A program made the position numbers and the translations under genes. Positions 25,509 to 34,445 of a DNA stretch of 64,000 nucleotides are shown here, in pieces. Position 1 is the first letter of the stretch. Each line of letters begins with the position of its first letter. This stretch comes from Paraburkholderia youngii. GTDB lineage: Bacteria > Pseudomonadota > Gammaproteobacteria > Burkholderiales > Burkholderiaceae. Location of the stretch: assembly GCF_013366925.1 (NCBI RefSeq), contig NZ_JAALDK010000004.1:62001-126000 (forward strand), in the 5' to 3' direction. The notes beneath the pieces are model-generated. The model did no database searches and was not told the origin of the DNA. It saw only the letters and a program-made list of their open reading frames with translations.

Positions 25509-26026
25509 CTGTCGCCTGCAACAAGTCCGCGGTTCGGACGTGCTTCGTAATTGATCATCGTCCCCTCGCGGCAAAAACCGAGCCGCTCCATGCTGCTGTG
25601 CGCGCGGCCATCCACCGCGCAGCATGCGAACACCCGATACACCCCGGGCTGCGTAATCAGCCAGTCGAGAATGACGCGCAGGGCAAGGAAGAATTTGCGA
25701 CGCTTGCGGCTGCCGCCTTGTCGGCTGATCATCACGCCGAGTTCGACTTGCGGCAACCGGGGCGTGAGTTCCACGATAGCCGTCAGCGCGCCGTCGTCCT
25801 CGCCGAACAGGCCGTAGCGGTATCGCAAGCCGTATTGCCAGCCCTTCATGGATTCCGTGATGTATGCGTGCGTGGCCCAGGCGTCGGTATGCCTCGGGAT
25901 CACGAGATCGAGCATGGTTTCGTCGTCGCTGAACATCTGTTCGAAGAGCGTCGGACAATCGTCTGTCGTGAGCGGCCTGGCAATCAGGCCGTACGCGCTC
26001 ATGGTATCGAACGGCTTTAACTCCAT
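25376..26026 (-). CDS. GNAT-family N-acetyltransferase (RimJ/RimL-like)
   Basis: 216 residues from ATG at 26026, preceded by a perfect AGGAGG at ideal spacing. The N-terminal TARPLTTDDCPTLFEQMFSDDE-like opening, GLRYRYGLFGEDDGALTAIVELTP and the acetyl-CoA-binding segment VELGVMISRQGGSRKRRKFFLALRVILDWL fit RimJ/RimL-type acetyltransferases. VYRVFACCAVDGRAHSSMERLGF, the region that follows the CoA pyrophosphate loop, is typical. Substrate unknown. An intact gene among IS debris. The last ~30 residues are low-complexity and may have been altered at the 3' junction. Confidence 0.8.
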   Translation of the reverse strand: MELKPFDTMSAYGLIARPLTTDDCPTLFEQMFSDDETMLDLVIPRHTDAWATHAYITESMKGWQYGLRYRYGLFGEDDGALTAIVELTPRLPQVELGVMISRQGGSRKRRKFFLALRVILDWLITQPGVYRVFACCAVDGRAHSSMERLGFCREGTMINYEARPNRGLVAGDSYLYALTRSVAQDGGPGEARARGMCDHQNMPKPPSNRAGTSSSR

Positions 26027-26347
26027 CGAAACCTCCTGTTCGTATCGGCGCGGCATGAGGTCTGCAACATCCGGTTTGCAGCACCCGGCTCGCGGGGTCA
26101 GGCGTCCGATATCACGATATTCACCGTCTTGCTGGTATCTCCCGGGAGGCCCATGGCCGCTGCGTCGTCGGTCGGGTGCATGTACGGCCTGATGTCGTCG
26201 CCATCGCCAGCGCTGCGGCCGTCCGCCGTGTTCGACCGGAATCAACCATGACCGACATGGCACTTCTCCAGACGACAGTGCATCGTCCGATTTCGTTGCA
26301 CGTCCGGTATGGCATCCGCGAGCACAAGACTTGCAAGCGAATCCGGT

Positions 26348-27182
26348 GGTTCTGTTGCAGTAAGGGTGTCGGGACGAGAAATGTCGATATGATAAGTATT
26401 GCTTATGACACAAGGGAGTAAAACTGCTGGGAAGCAGGCGACGGGTCTTTGCCCGCAGATTTCATCTGTCCTTTCCTGATCATGTGCATTACCTCGATGC
26501 CGCCGAGAATGACCCTCGCACGGTGGAAGTTCTTGAATCCCAGCATCGGCCGGGTCCGGCGTTTGATAGCCCGATGGTCCTGTTCGACAATGTTGTTCAG
26601 ATACTTGATCTGACGGACCTTGATCGGCGTCTCGCGATCGGCATTCACCGCATCCAGTGCGGCCAGATTGGAGCCGCTTTTGTCGATGGTCACGGTCTCT
26701 GGCGTACCATTATGGGTGATCGCCTTTTCAAAGAACCGCCGGGCAGCGACCTTGTCCCGCCTGGCCCTGAGCAGGAAGTCGACCGTGTCGCCCGCCTTGT
26801 CCACTGCCCGGTAAAGATATTTCCACTCACCTTTGATCTTGATATAGCTCTCGTCCATTCGCCAGCTTTTCCCAACCGGACGCTTGTGCTTGCGGAAGCT
26901 CCTTTCGAAGAGCGGCAGCAGTTTGATGACCCAGCGGTACACCGTCGAATGATCCACCGCGACACCACGCTCGTCCATCATTTCCGCAAGATTGCGCAAA
27001 CTCAGCGAATAGGCCACGTACCATCGCACGCACAGCAAAATCACTTCAAGCGGGTAGTGACGGCGCTTCAGGACCTTGGCCAAGCCCGGCGCGAGTGTGG
27101 TTCGCAGTGTCTTCGTCTTCTTCATCGCACAGCTCAAAAATTCGCTACCCAATTTTAACGTGGGCCTTACTGCAACAGAACC
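26348..27182 (-). mobile_element. IS6-family element gamma, copy 1 (complete, 835 bp)
   Basis: Ends GGTTCTGTTGCAGTAAG at 26348 and the complementary end at 27182, enclosing one transposase. Length equals copy 2 at 43917-44751. The 8-bp flanks differ (AATCCGGT versus CCATCAAA), so there is no target duplication. The right side abuts another IS6 3' fragment, indicating recombination between IS6 copies. Confidence 0.9.
26403..27125 (-). CDS. IS6-family transposase (gamma, copy 1)
   Basis: About 240 residues from MKKTKTLRTT. Catalytic residues: Asp in WRMDESYIKIKGEW, Asp in TVTIDKSGSN, Glu in NNIVEQDHRAIKRRTRPML. Full length. It differs from copy 2 at a few residues (for example MDERG versus MGERG, LGFKN versus LGVKN). 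An upstream in-frame start would add the peptide MGSEFLSCA. Confidence 0.92.
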   Translation of the reverse strand: MKKTKTLRTTLAPGLAKVLKRRHYPLEVILLCVRWYVAYSLSLRNLAEMMDERGVAVDHSTVYRWVIKLLPLFERSFRKHKRPVGKSWRMDESYIKIKGEWKYLYRAVDKAGDTVDFLLRARRDKVAARRFFEKAITHNGTPETVTIDKSGSNLAALDAVNADRETPIKVRQIKYLNNIVEQDHRAIKRRTRPMLGFKNFHRARVILGGIEVMHMIRKGQMKSAGKDPSPASQQFYSLVS

Positions 27183-27350
27183 CCATCAAACGCATCATCA
27201 AACCGATGATGGGGTTCAAGGATTTCCGCTGTGCGCGCATCATCCTGTCTGGCATTGAGATCGCACACATGATCCGCAAGGGGCAGATGTATGACGATGG
27301 CGTCGCCTCGACTGCAGCTGAACAATTCTATTCTCTCGTGATGTAAGCAA
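27183..27350 (+). pseudogene. IS6-family transposase 3' fragment
   Basis: The plus strand encodes IKRIIKPMMGFKDFRCARIILSG, IEIAHMIRKGQMYDDGVAS and AEQFYSLVM, then a stop, the C-terminus of an IS6 transposase distinct from alpha, beta and gamma. The 5' part is missing, cut by the gamma element. Confidence 0.85.
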
Positions 27351-27406
27351 TCCTCTTCACCTTAGGCGCCTGATCGTCGCATCGTCCTTAACGCGCGTGT
27401 ACGTTC

Positions 27407-27841
27407 ATGTCAGCGTCGATCGACGGTTGTTCGGATAGCGAAGGAATGGACGCCGTGCTGCCCGCCGATGTGCCGATGGATCGGGTGATTGCCGATGGCG
27501 CGTACTACAGCATCGAGCGTACCGAAGCGCTTTCAGGCGCGGGCGTGACGCCCGTCATCCCACCGCCAGCTCACGCGGTCGTACACGGCGAGGAGAGAAC
27601 CCGCCGGCATGACCGGATCGTCAGGTACATCGAGGACAAAGGCATCTATGCATTTCACAAGAAATACGGCTACGGTGTGCGCTCGCTGGTCGAGGCACAG
27701 ATCTCGCGCATCAAGCGCCGCATCGGCGAGCGCCTGCTGACGCAGGAGCTTGCGTCGCAGGAAGGCGAAGGCGTAATCATCGCCAACCTGCTGAACCGGT
27801 GGAACGCCTTCGGCAAACCGGTTTGCGTCAAAAATGCATAG
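27407..27841 (+). pseudogene. IS5-family transposase, C-terminal part
   Basis: About 144 codons. DRVIADGAYYSIERTEALSGAG, then VTPVIPPPAHAVVHGE, then YGVRSLVEAQISRIKRRIGERL and GVIIANLLNRWNAFGKPV are the second-Asp and Glu region of an IS5/IS903-type DDE transposase. The N-terminal half with the first Asp is missing. Confidence 0.85.
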
Positions 27842-28111
27842 TTGCGTCCATGGCACGGGAACTCGTACCCATCCGGACAAAGCCTCGTCCCCGGACCTCA
27901 TTACGTGAGAATGAAACCACATTAGTAGAGAACAGCCCGATTGCATCGACCAGGAACCACTTTGCGTGAGAACGCCTGGGGCGATACGCCGGCAAGAAGA
28001 AGTTGATACTGTACGCGTTGGCTGGCTGCAGCCAGCCGTTGAGTGTTCTACGTCATACCGTCCAAGGCGCAGGCTTGCCACTTTGCGCCCTATGGAGCTG
28101 GGATGTCGGGG
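27842..28111. other. Short gap without recognised gene
   Basis: 270 bp between the IS5 remnant and the 3' end of the effector candidate. Nothing recognisable on either strand; no clear terminator seen. Confidence 0.4.
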
Positions 28112-29158
28112 TCAAACATCGGTCCGATCATTTTGCGCCGTCTCTTCCGTGCTTGGACGCCTGGCTGTCACAGCTTCGTAGTGTCCCTGCTGGTCCCAGA
28201 TAACGACATGGTGCGTGAACGGGGCACTCGCGCCAGAAGCGGAAATGGTTTCCTTGCTCGTCACGGGGTATGCCGCGTCTAGGCCCGCTTCGACTACCCC
28301 GACCTGTATGTTTACGTTGTAGCGCTCATTGACAAGCTTGGTGAGGGTCTTGGCCGCTCCACCAACGCCGGTATCCAGATGCAGCATCCTGTCGTTGCTG
28401 TCGGACGGATTTTTCACGTCGTACTCGCGGCGCAACTCGTTAACTTCGTTGTCGAGATTGCTGTCCTTCAAATCCGGTCTGAGGTGTTGCACCAACGCAT
28501 AGATCGCGCAGTTGCTCCCCGTTCCCGGGTTGGAAATGACCTGCAGGTCATGTTTGGTCAAGTGTGCCCTAAAAGCGTTGTTGAGGTCGGCGAATCCCAA
28601 CATCTGCTGCTCCCGGTTATCGTTGGAGACTTCAGACGGTTCTTCGTTCCTGTCAGCCTGATTGACCACGGCGTTATTCGTGCGATTCGAAGTATGCGTC
28701 GTGTTGCCTTGAATGGCTTGCAGTTCAGGTTTGGCCAGTATCCAGAAAGCCTTCTCCTGCAGGCTGCGTGCGATGGCTTCCTCCACCGCAGCTGCGTCGG
28801 CACTATCCATTTCGTCGGCAGTGCGGGCCTTCTTTTGTCCGACTGTGCCGTACTTAGCCAAAAGTGTTTTCTGGTCAGGGACTGCTGAGCGAACGTTTTC
28901 CATCGCTGAAGTCCCTTGGCTCGAACTCAAGTCGCGATGGGCATTAGCGCCAATATTATTCTGGACTCGTGTCTTTAACCCTGCCAATTGACCGCTCGCG
29001 CACAAGGAGGATGCGGAATTAGGATTAGTGGGCGATTCTTCACCCGTACTCGTTGCCCTGAGATCGGTGGAATTGTTACTTGAGCTAGATACGCTGGAGA
29101 TTGGCATGTCTGTTCCACGATCGGTCGTGTTGCTTACGCGGCTAAAGCAGTTACCCAT
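28112..29158 (-). CDS. Candidate type III effector: UIM plus OTU-like cysteine protease
   Basis: 348 residues from ATG at 29158, with AAGGA 8 nt upstream. It begins MGNCFS: Gly2 and Cys4 fit eukaryotic N-myristoylation and palmitoylation. Residues 10-60 are Ser/Thr/Asn-rich, like type III secretion leaders. Residues 125-135 (VEEAIARSLQE) match the ubiquitin-interacting motif core Ala-x3-Ser-x2-Glu. The C-terminal ~150 residues hold GTGSNCAIYAL (Cys217) and VIWDQQGHYEAV (His326), spaced and patterned like OTU-type cysteine proteases. No membrane segment or Sec signal. A TTCG-N16-TTCG box lies upstream. The inferred role is a host-membrane-targeted deubiquitinase-like effector. Lower GC than its neighbours suggests transfer. 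The OTU call rests on motif similarity only; another papain-fold family is possible. Confidence 0.7.
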   Translation of the reverse strand: MGNCFSRVSNTTDRGTDMPISSVSSSSNNSTDLRATSTGEESPTNPNSASSLCASGQLAGLKTRVQNNIGANAHRDLSSSQGTSAMENVRSAVPDQKTLLAKYGTVGQKKARTADEMDSADAAAVEEAIARSLQEKAFWILAKPELQAIQGNTTHTSNRTNNAVVNQADRNEEPSEVSNDNREQQMLGFADLNNAFRAHLTKHDLQVISNPGTGSNCAIYALVQHLRPDLKDSNLDNEVNELRREYDVKNPSDSNDRMLHLDTGVGGAAKTLTKLVNERYNVNIQVGVVEAGLDAAYPVTSKETISASGASAPFTHHVVIWDQQGHYEAVTARRPSTEETAQNDRTDV

Positions 29159-29231
29159 AATTTTTCCTTCATGTCAGACAATGACTAAGCCTGATTTTGC
29201 GGGGAAAGCTTTGTGGCGTCCTGAATGCGAA

Positions 29232-29255
29232 CGAAGCTGGGAAAGATAATGCGAA
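29232..29255 (-). promoter_or_regulatory. hrpII-type box, TTCG-N16-TTCG
   Basis: On the minus strand TTCG (29252-29255) and TTCG (29232-29235) are separated by exactly 16 bases. This is the hrpII box recognised by HrpB-type AraC activators of type III secretion genes in Ralstonia and relatives. The distance to the effector start (74 bp) would place transcription ~47 bp after the box with a ~27-nt leader. Extra TTCG words nearby mean chance should be considered. Confidence 0.6.
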
Positions 29256-29392
29256 GAACGGCCGAAAAGCAGGGCGCGGAACAGTAACGCATGGCGTTCA
29301 CATGACATCGTGTTCACGTGGCAACGCCGCGGGCTTTGTCACGTTAGAGAGAAGACAAGGCAATGCTGGCAGGGGCGATCAGTCGCTCAAAA

Positions 29393-29586
29393 AGGTTTTG
29401 TCGCAATAACGCGGTCAAGTAAAATCCGCCGACGACAACGCATGAGAAGCATGATGACAAAGACGAAGACGCCATGCAAGAGGCTGCCCGCTGGCATTGG
29501 CAAGGTACTGAAGCGGCTGCACTACCCGCTGGACGTGATCCTGCTGTGCGTCCGGTGGTACGTGGCGTACTCACTGAGCCTACGAA
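29393..29586 (+). pseudogene. IS6-family 5' fragment (left end and transposase N-terminus)
   Basis: Starts with a terminal-repeat-like GGTTTTGTCGCAATAA. The ORF MMTKTKTPCKRLPAGIGKVLKRLHYPLDVI..YSLSLR is the N-terminal 50 or so residues of an alpha-like transposase. It is cut at 29586 by an inverted beta fragment. A further GGCTTTGTCACGTTAGAG repeat-like end sits at about 29333. Confidence 0.8.
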
Positions 29587-29734
29587 GGCGTTGTCACGTT
29601 GAGTTCCTGGCGACACAGTAGTACAAAGGAAGCACGTCCGCTCAGAAAGCGGACGGATTTTGGGTGACCTCAGTGAAGCGATGCCATGCTGCGAACCGTT
29701 CGCTGAGTTGTTTTCGATAGAGAGAGGCGCGCAG
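29587..29734 (-). mobile_element. IS6 beta fragment (148 bp, inverted 3' end)
   Basis: Complement of the last 148 bp of the beta element, beginning with its terminal repeat GGCGTTGTCACGTTGAG at 29587, and joined head-on to complete beta copy 2 at 29735. It encodes only the last ~30 transposase codons. Confidence 0.9.
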
Positions 29735-30573
29735 GGCATTGTCACGTTGCTGCTGGGACGGAACGGCCGCGTAAAATGGCGCGATGAAAAATGCAAAATC
29801 TCTGTATCACGGGCACCGCTTCCCGCCGGCGGTGATCGGCTGTGCGGTACGCTGGTACTTCAGGTTTCAGTTGAGTCTGCGCGATATTGAAGAGTTGCTA
29901 TTCGAGCGCGGCGTCGTTGTCAGCCACGAGACGATCCGGCGCTGGTGCGACAAATTCGGCAAGGGCTTCGCTCATTGCATCAAGGCTGCTCGCCGTAAGC
30001 CCGGCGCCACATGGCATCTCGACGAAGTGTTTGTTTCCCTGCGTGGTGAACCTTATCTGTTGTGGCGGGCGGTCGACCAGCACGGCGCCGAACTCGATGT
30101 CTTGCTGCAGAAACGGCGCGACAAAGCGGCAGCCAAACGGTTTTTCAAACGGCTTCTCGCCGCATGTCCTGAGGTGCCACGCAAGATCGTCACCGACCAG
30201 CTGCGTAGCTATCCCGCCGCGAAAGCCGAGATCCCCGAGCTGGCGAACGTCAAACATGTCTTCGTCAAAGCCAGCGCTCGGTTGAATAACCGAGCCGAAA
30301 ACAGTCACCAGCCCACACGTGAGCGGGAGCGTCGCATGCGTGGCTTCCGCAAGCCTGGGCGTACGCAAGTCTTCCTGTCGAACTTCTGGCCGATCCGGCA
30401 ACACTTCGCGCTGAAGCGCCATCTACTGCGCGCCTCTCTCTATCGAAAACAACTCAGCGAACGGTTCGCAGCATGGCATCGCTTCACTGAGGTCACCCAA
30501 AATCCGTCCGCTTTCTGAGCGGACGTGCTTCCTTTGTACTACTGTGTCGCCAGGAACTCAACGTGACAACGCC
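29735..30573 (+). mobile_element. IS6-family element beta, copy 2 (complete, 839 bp)
   Basis: Same ends and length as 18212-19050. Another repeat-like end (ATGTGACAACGCC, 30578-30590) follows immediately, so three beta-type termini lie within a kilobase. This nesting reflects repeated IS6 events. Confidence 0.9.
29784..30518 (+). CDS. IS6-family transposase (beta, copy 2)
   Basis: 244 residues with the same DDE triad as copy 1 (TWHLDEVFVS, KIVTDQLRS, RAENSHQP) and a single visible difference (ARRKPGATW versus ARRKLGATW). Intact. Confidence 0.93.
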   Translation: MKNAKSLYHGHRFPPAVIGCAVRWYFRFQLSLRDIEELLFERGVVVSHETIRRWCDKFGKGFAHCIKAARRKPGATWHLDEVFVSLRGEPYLLWRAVDQHGAELDVLLQKRRDKAAAKRFFKRLLAACPEVPRKIVTDQLRSYPAAKAEIPELANVKHVFVKASARLNNRAENSHQPTRERERRMRGFRKPGRTQVFLSNFWPIRQHFALKRHLLRASLYRKQLSERFAAWHRFTEVTQNPSAF

Positions 30574-30590
30574 CTTAATGTGACAACGCC

Positions 30591-30894
30591 CACTGAAGAG
30601 CTGCGCGGCCAACTGGCCGCTGCCCAAGCTGAACTGAAGCACACCGCACTTCAGCATGCCGACGTGCTCGACGCGCTGCGCACCGAGCTCAGGCTTTCAC
30701 AGCAGCAGGCTGAAAGCGCAGTGCAGCTGCACCGCGACAGTACGGATGAGCTGGCCCGCACCCGGTCGTTATTACAGGACGCGCTGCAACGGGTCGAGCG
30801 TGCCGAGGCCGAGGCCCAGATCACGCGCCAACTGATCAACGAGCTGAAAAGGACGCCGCCGACCCGGACGGCATCGAAACAGAAAGCGGGGTAA
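30591..30894 (+). pseudogene. KfrA-like coiled-coil protein, 5' end lost
   Basis: About 100 codons of continuous heptad-like sequence (LRGQLAAAQAELKHTAL, LRTELRLSQQQAESAVQL, LLQDALQRVERAEAEAQITRQLI) with a basic tail and a stop at 30892-30894. It resembles the C-terminal alpha-helical tail of KfrA-type plasmid proteins, whose N-terminal DNA-binding domain would be missing, cut off by IS6. Identification is by composition and context only. Confidence 0.5.
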
Positions 30895-31088
30895 CCGTAC
30901 CGGCGTCGCCCGTGCGCCGGGCAACTTCCAAAGGCCATGCCGCAAACGTTGGCGCGTAAAATAGGCAGCCATCGCGGGCAACGGATGCCGGGAGGTCATG
31001 ACAGGGACAGGAAGTCAACGTCTTACTCATCTCTGCCTGCTCACGCGTTGCCGTCATCGCTGGTCGAACATGTATGGATGGGTCACGG

Positions 31089-34000
31089 ATGTCGTCAGTT
31101 TTTTATGACCGGGCGCAGATCGCGCGCTGGCTGGATTCCCGCACGCTCGCCAAGGCGCGTGATTACGTCCACGCGGTATCAAAGCTGCGCTGGCAGGACA
31201 ATGTACTCAGCGGCGAGGTGCAGGGGACTGCGCGTCGCCCCTATACGGTGGATGTGCAGTTTTACGACACAGCGGATGGCCTGTGGGCCGAAAGTGAATG
31301 CTCGTGCCCGGTTGGATACGACTGCAAGCACGCAGCGGCGCTGCTGATTGCAGGCCTCGAACGCATGCCGAAGCCCCAGCCAGACGTACGTCATGAACTC
31401 GTCAGCTGGCTGGAAACGTTTCGTGCCGAACTGGCGACTACCGCGCCCAATGCAAGGAAGGCGGCCTCGAAACCGCCCCATACGCTCGCCTATGTGCTGG
31501 GCTGGTCGCGCTATCACCAGCGCCATGAAGTGCAACTCTTCAAGGCGCGCCGCAATGCCGACGGCACGATCCGCTCGATCGACGATGCGTGGAACAATGT
31601 CGAGGCCGCCCTCATCAAGCCGCCGAAATTCGTCACGGACGATGATCTGACGATCCTGCGTGGACTGTGGCTGGGTCGCTGTCGCGAGGACTATGGCAGC
31701 TTCGTGTTGCGCGGCTCAACCGGGGCGGATGTGCTGCAGAAGCTGATCGTGACCGGTCGCCTGTTCGCCGCAGTGAGCGCGAATCAGGGCGCATTGTCCA
31801 CGCCTGTGGCGCTGTCCCAGGGCGATCCTCGTACGGGACAGATCGAGTGGCAGCCCCAGGCAGACGACCATCTGCGACCTGTATTGCGAACCGGGCCACT
31901 AGCCACGCTGCTGCTGGCAACCGAACCGCTCTGGTACGTCGACGCGCAGGCGGGTGTCGCCGGCATCGTGCAGTTGCCGTCGCAATCCCTGACATCGCAG
32001 CAACTGGCCACGTACCTGTCGATGCCGCCGATCTCGTTGGCTGAAGCACCGCTCGTGGCCGCCGTGCTGCGCGAGATTGCCCCCGATCTGCCGTCACCTC
32101 CGGCACACGACGCATCGGCCATCCGGGTGATCGACACCGAGCCGGTGCCGCTCCTGTCGCTCGACACCCGCTCGGTGTATTCCGCGAGCTTTGGCAAATA
32201 TGACTACCACAGCGGCGTGCTGGATTTCGCGACCGTCGGTTTCGACTATGACGGGGTTTGCCTCAACGCGGATAGTGACGCGACCCTGGTCTCGCATCCC
32301 GACGGTGGCGTTGTTCAGCTCAGGCGGCGCCCTGATGCCGAGAAAAAGCGGCTGATAGAGTTACGCAAGACCGGGCTGCAGAAGATCCCCGCCAGTCGCG
32401 TACAGAGTATGCAATCGCTTCCCGATGCGATGCTCGGGCTGACGGAGCCCGATGCGTGGTACGCGGTCGTGAATGACGTGTTACCGGTGCTGCGCGGCAA
32501 GGGCTGGCGCGTCACCATGACCGCTGGGTTCCGCTTCAACGTGATCGAGATCGACGCCATCGACGGGACGGCGCACCACGCGGGCGACGGCTGGTTCGAT
32601 CTGGAAATGGGGATCACGGTAGGCGACCGTACGGAGCGCCTCGAGCCGCTGCTGGCGGAACTGTTCCGGCGCGACCGGCGCTGGCTGTCGGGCGAACTCG
32701 ATACGATTGCCGATGACGAAATGATCGAGCTGAGAACCAATCGGAGCGAACGGCTGCGCCTGCGCGCCGACCGGCTCAAACCGGTCGTGCGGATACTGGT
32801 CGATCTGTTCGAGTCTGTTGGAGAAGGTTCCCTGCGGATTTCCGAACTGGATGCCGGCCGCCTCGAAGCACTGAACGATACGGGCCGCTGGCAGTTCCAC
32901 GGCGATGCGTCAATTCGCCAGCTCGCGCAGCGCCTGCAGGCCGGACCAGGTCTGGCCGAGGTACCCGTGCCGCGCGGATTGCAGGCTGAATTACGCGCGT
33001 ACCAGCATCAGGGCTTAAGCTGGATGCAGTTCCTGCGCGAGCACAACCTGTCGGGCGTGTTGGCCGACGACATGGGACTCGGCAAGACCGTGCAGACACT
33101 GGCCCATGTGCTCGCCGAAAAGGAGGCAGGTCGTCTCGAGCAGCCCGCGCTGATCGTCGTGCCGACCACGCTGGTCCACAACTGGCGCGAGGAAGCGGGA
33201 CGTTTCGCGCCCGACCTGAAAGTCCTCGATCTGAACGGGCCCGAGCGCCGCGATCGTTTCGACCAGATCGGCGAACACGATCTCATCCTGACGACCTACG
33301 CGCTGCTGTGGCGCGATCAGGCCATCCTCGCGCGGCATGACTATCACCTGCTGATCCTCGACGAGGCCCAGTACGTCAAGAACGCCACGACCAAAGCGGC
33401 AGCTACCATCCGCGAACTGCGCGCGCAGCACCGCCTGTGTCTGACCGGTACGCCACTCGAAAATCACCTGGGCGAGCTGTGGTCCCAGTTCGATTTCCTG
33501 CTGCCCGGGTTCCTTGGCAGCCAGAAAGATTTTACGAAGCGCTGGCGCACGCCGATCGAGAAAGGCGGCGACACCGTGCGGCGCGAGCTGCTCGCACGCC
33601 GAATCCGCCCGTTCATGCTGCGCCGGCGCAAGGATGAGGTTGCGACCGAACTGCCGCCGAAGACAGTCATCGTGCGCACCGTGGACATTGAAGGTGCGCA
33701 GCGCGATCTGTATGAAACGGTACGCGCCGCGATGCAGGAAAAGGTCCGGACCGCCGTTGCCGCACAGGGACTCGCCCGCAGTCACATTATCGTGCTCGAT
33801 GCGTTGCTCAAGCTGCGTCAGGTCTGCTGCGATCCGCGCCTCGTCAAGCTGGAGAAAGCGGCACAGGTCAGGGAATCAGCCAAGCTTGACCTGCTCCTCG
33901 AAATGCTCCCGGAACTGATCGACGAAGGGCGCCGCGTGCTGCTGTTCTCGCAGTTCACCGGGATGCTGGCGCTGATCTCGGCGGCGCTCGAGAAGGCCGC

Positions 34001-34445
34001 CATCCCATACGTCATCCTCACCGGCGACACCACCGATCGCATGACGCCCGTGCAGCGCTTCCAGCAAGGGGAAGTGCCGCTCTTCCTGATCAGCCTGAAG
34101 GCCGGCGGTGTTGGTCTGAACCTGACGGCAGCCGACACCGTGATTCACTACGATCCGTGGTGGAACCCCGCCGCGGAAAACCAGGCGACGGATCGTGCGC
34201 ATCGTCTCGGCCAGGACAAGCCGGTGTTCGTCTACAAGCTGATCGCCGCCGGCAGCATCGAGGAAAAGATCGTCGCGCTGCAGGAGAAGAAGGCCGTGCT
34301 GGCCGACAGCATTCTGTCCGAAGACGGCGCCGGCGCGGTCAAGCTTTCAGCCGACGACCTCGATGCGCTGTTTGAACCGATTCCGGATGTCTCGCCGGCC
34401 GCAGCGGCCCGTCCGCGCGCCAGGACCGGGACGCAGGGCCGATGA
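31089..34445 (+). CDS. SNF2-family helicase with SWIM zinc finger
   Basis: About 1,118 residues (ATG at 31089; 31074 also possible). An N-terminal SWIM finger (ECSCPVGYDCKHAAALL, C-x-C...C-x-H, near residue 70) is followed by a long bacterial SNF2-associated region. The helicase core then shows motif I LADDMGLGKTVQT, motif II LLILDEAQYVKN, motif III LTGTPLENHLGELW, motif V GGVGLNLTAADTVIHYDPWWNP and motif VI QATDRAHRLGQ. It translocates on double-stranded DNA using ATP; the role in bacteria is unclear (transcription, repair or anti-phage). It is the largest undisturbed gene in the IS-rich part. Its stop overlaps the next gene's start. Confidence 0.93.
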   Translation: MSSVFYDRAQIARWLDSRTLAKARDYVHAVSKLRWQDNVLSGEVQGTARRPYTVDVQFYDTADGLWAESECSCPVGYDCKHAAALLIAGLERMPKPQPDVRHELVSWLETFRAELATTAPNARKAASKPPHTLAYVLGWSRYHQRHEVQLFKARRNADGTIRSIDDAWNNVEAALIKPPKFVTDDDLTILRGLWLGRCREDYGSFVLRGSTGADVLQKLIVTGRLFAAVSANQGALSTPVALSQGDPRTGQIEWQPQADDHLRPVLRTGPLATLLLATEPLWYVDAQAGVAGIVQLPSQSLTSQQLATYLSMPPISLAEAPLVAAVLREIAPDLPSPPAHDASAIRVIDTEPVPLLSLDTRSVYSASFGKYDYHSGVLDFATVGFDYDGVCLNADSDATLVSHPDGGVVQLRRRPDAEKKRLIELRKTGLQKIPASRVQSMQSLPDAMLGLTEPDAWYAVVNDVLPVLRGKGWRVTMTAGFRFNVIEIDAIDGTAHHAGDGWFDLEMGITVGDRTERLEPLLAELFRRDRRWLSGELDTIADDEMIELRTNRSERLRLRADRLKPVVRILVDLFESVGEGSLRISELDAGRLEALNDTGRWQFHGDASIRQLAQRLQAGPGLAEVPVPRGLQAELRAYQHQGLSWMQFLREHNLSGVLADDMGLGKTVQTLAHVLAEKEAGRLEQPALIVVPTTLVHNWREEAGRFAPDLKVLDLNGPERRDRFDQIGEHDLILTTYALLWRDQAILARHDYHLLILDEAQYVKNATTKAAATIRELRAQHRLCLTGTPLENHLGELWSQFDFLLPGFLGSQKDFTKRWRTPIEKGGDTVRRELLARRIRPFMLRRRKDEVATELPPKTVIVRTVDIEGAQRDLYETVRAAMQEKVRTAVAAQGLARSHIIVLDALLKLRQVCCDPRLVKLEKAAQVRESAKLDLLLEMLPELIDEGRRVLLFSQFTGMLALISAALEKAAIPYVILTGDTTDRMTPVQRFQQGEVPLFLISLKAGGVGLNLTAADTVIHYDPWWNPAAENQATDRAHRLGQDKPVFVYKLIAAGSIEEKIVALQEKKAVLADSILSEDGAGAVKLSADDLDALFEPIPDVSPAAAARPRARTGTQGR

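Noticed and set aside
26484..27158. 224-codon plus-strand frame (also at 44053-44727)
   Set aside because: Antisense of the gamma IS6 transposase; open only because of the codon pattern of that gene and repeated in every copy.
26340..27190. 8-bp target duplication around gamma IS6 copy 1
   Set aside because: The flanking octamers AATCCGGT and CCATCAAA differ, and likewise those of copy 2, so these are recombination products rather than simple insertions.
27533..28081. 182-codon minus-strand frame next to the effector candidate
   Set aside because: Mostly antisense to an IS5 transposase fragment with recognisable motifs; no start signal or domain of its own.
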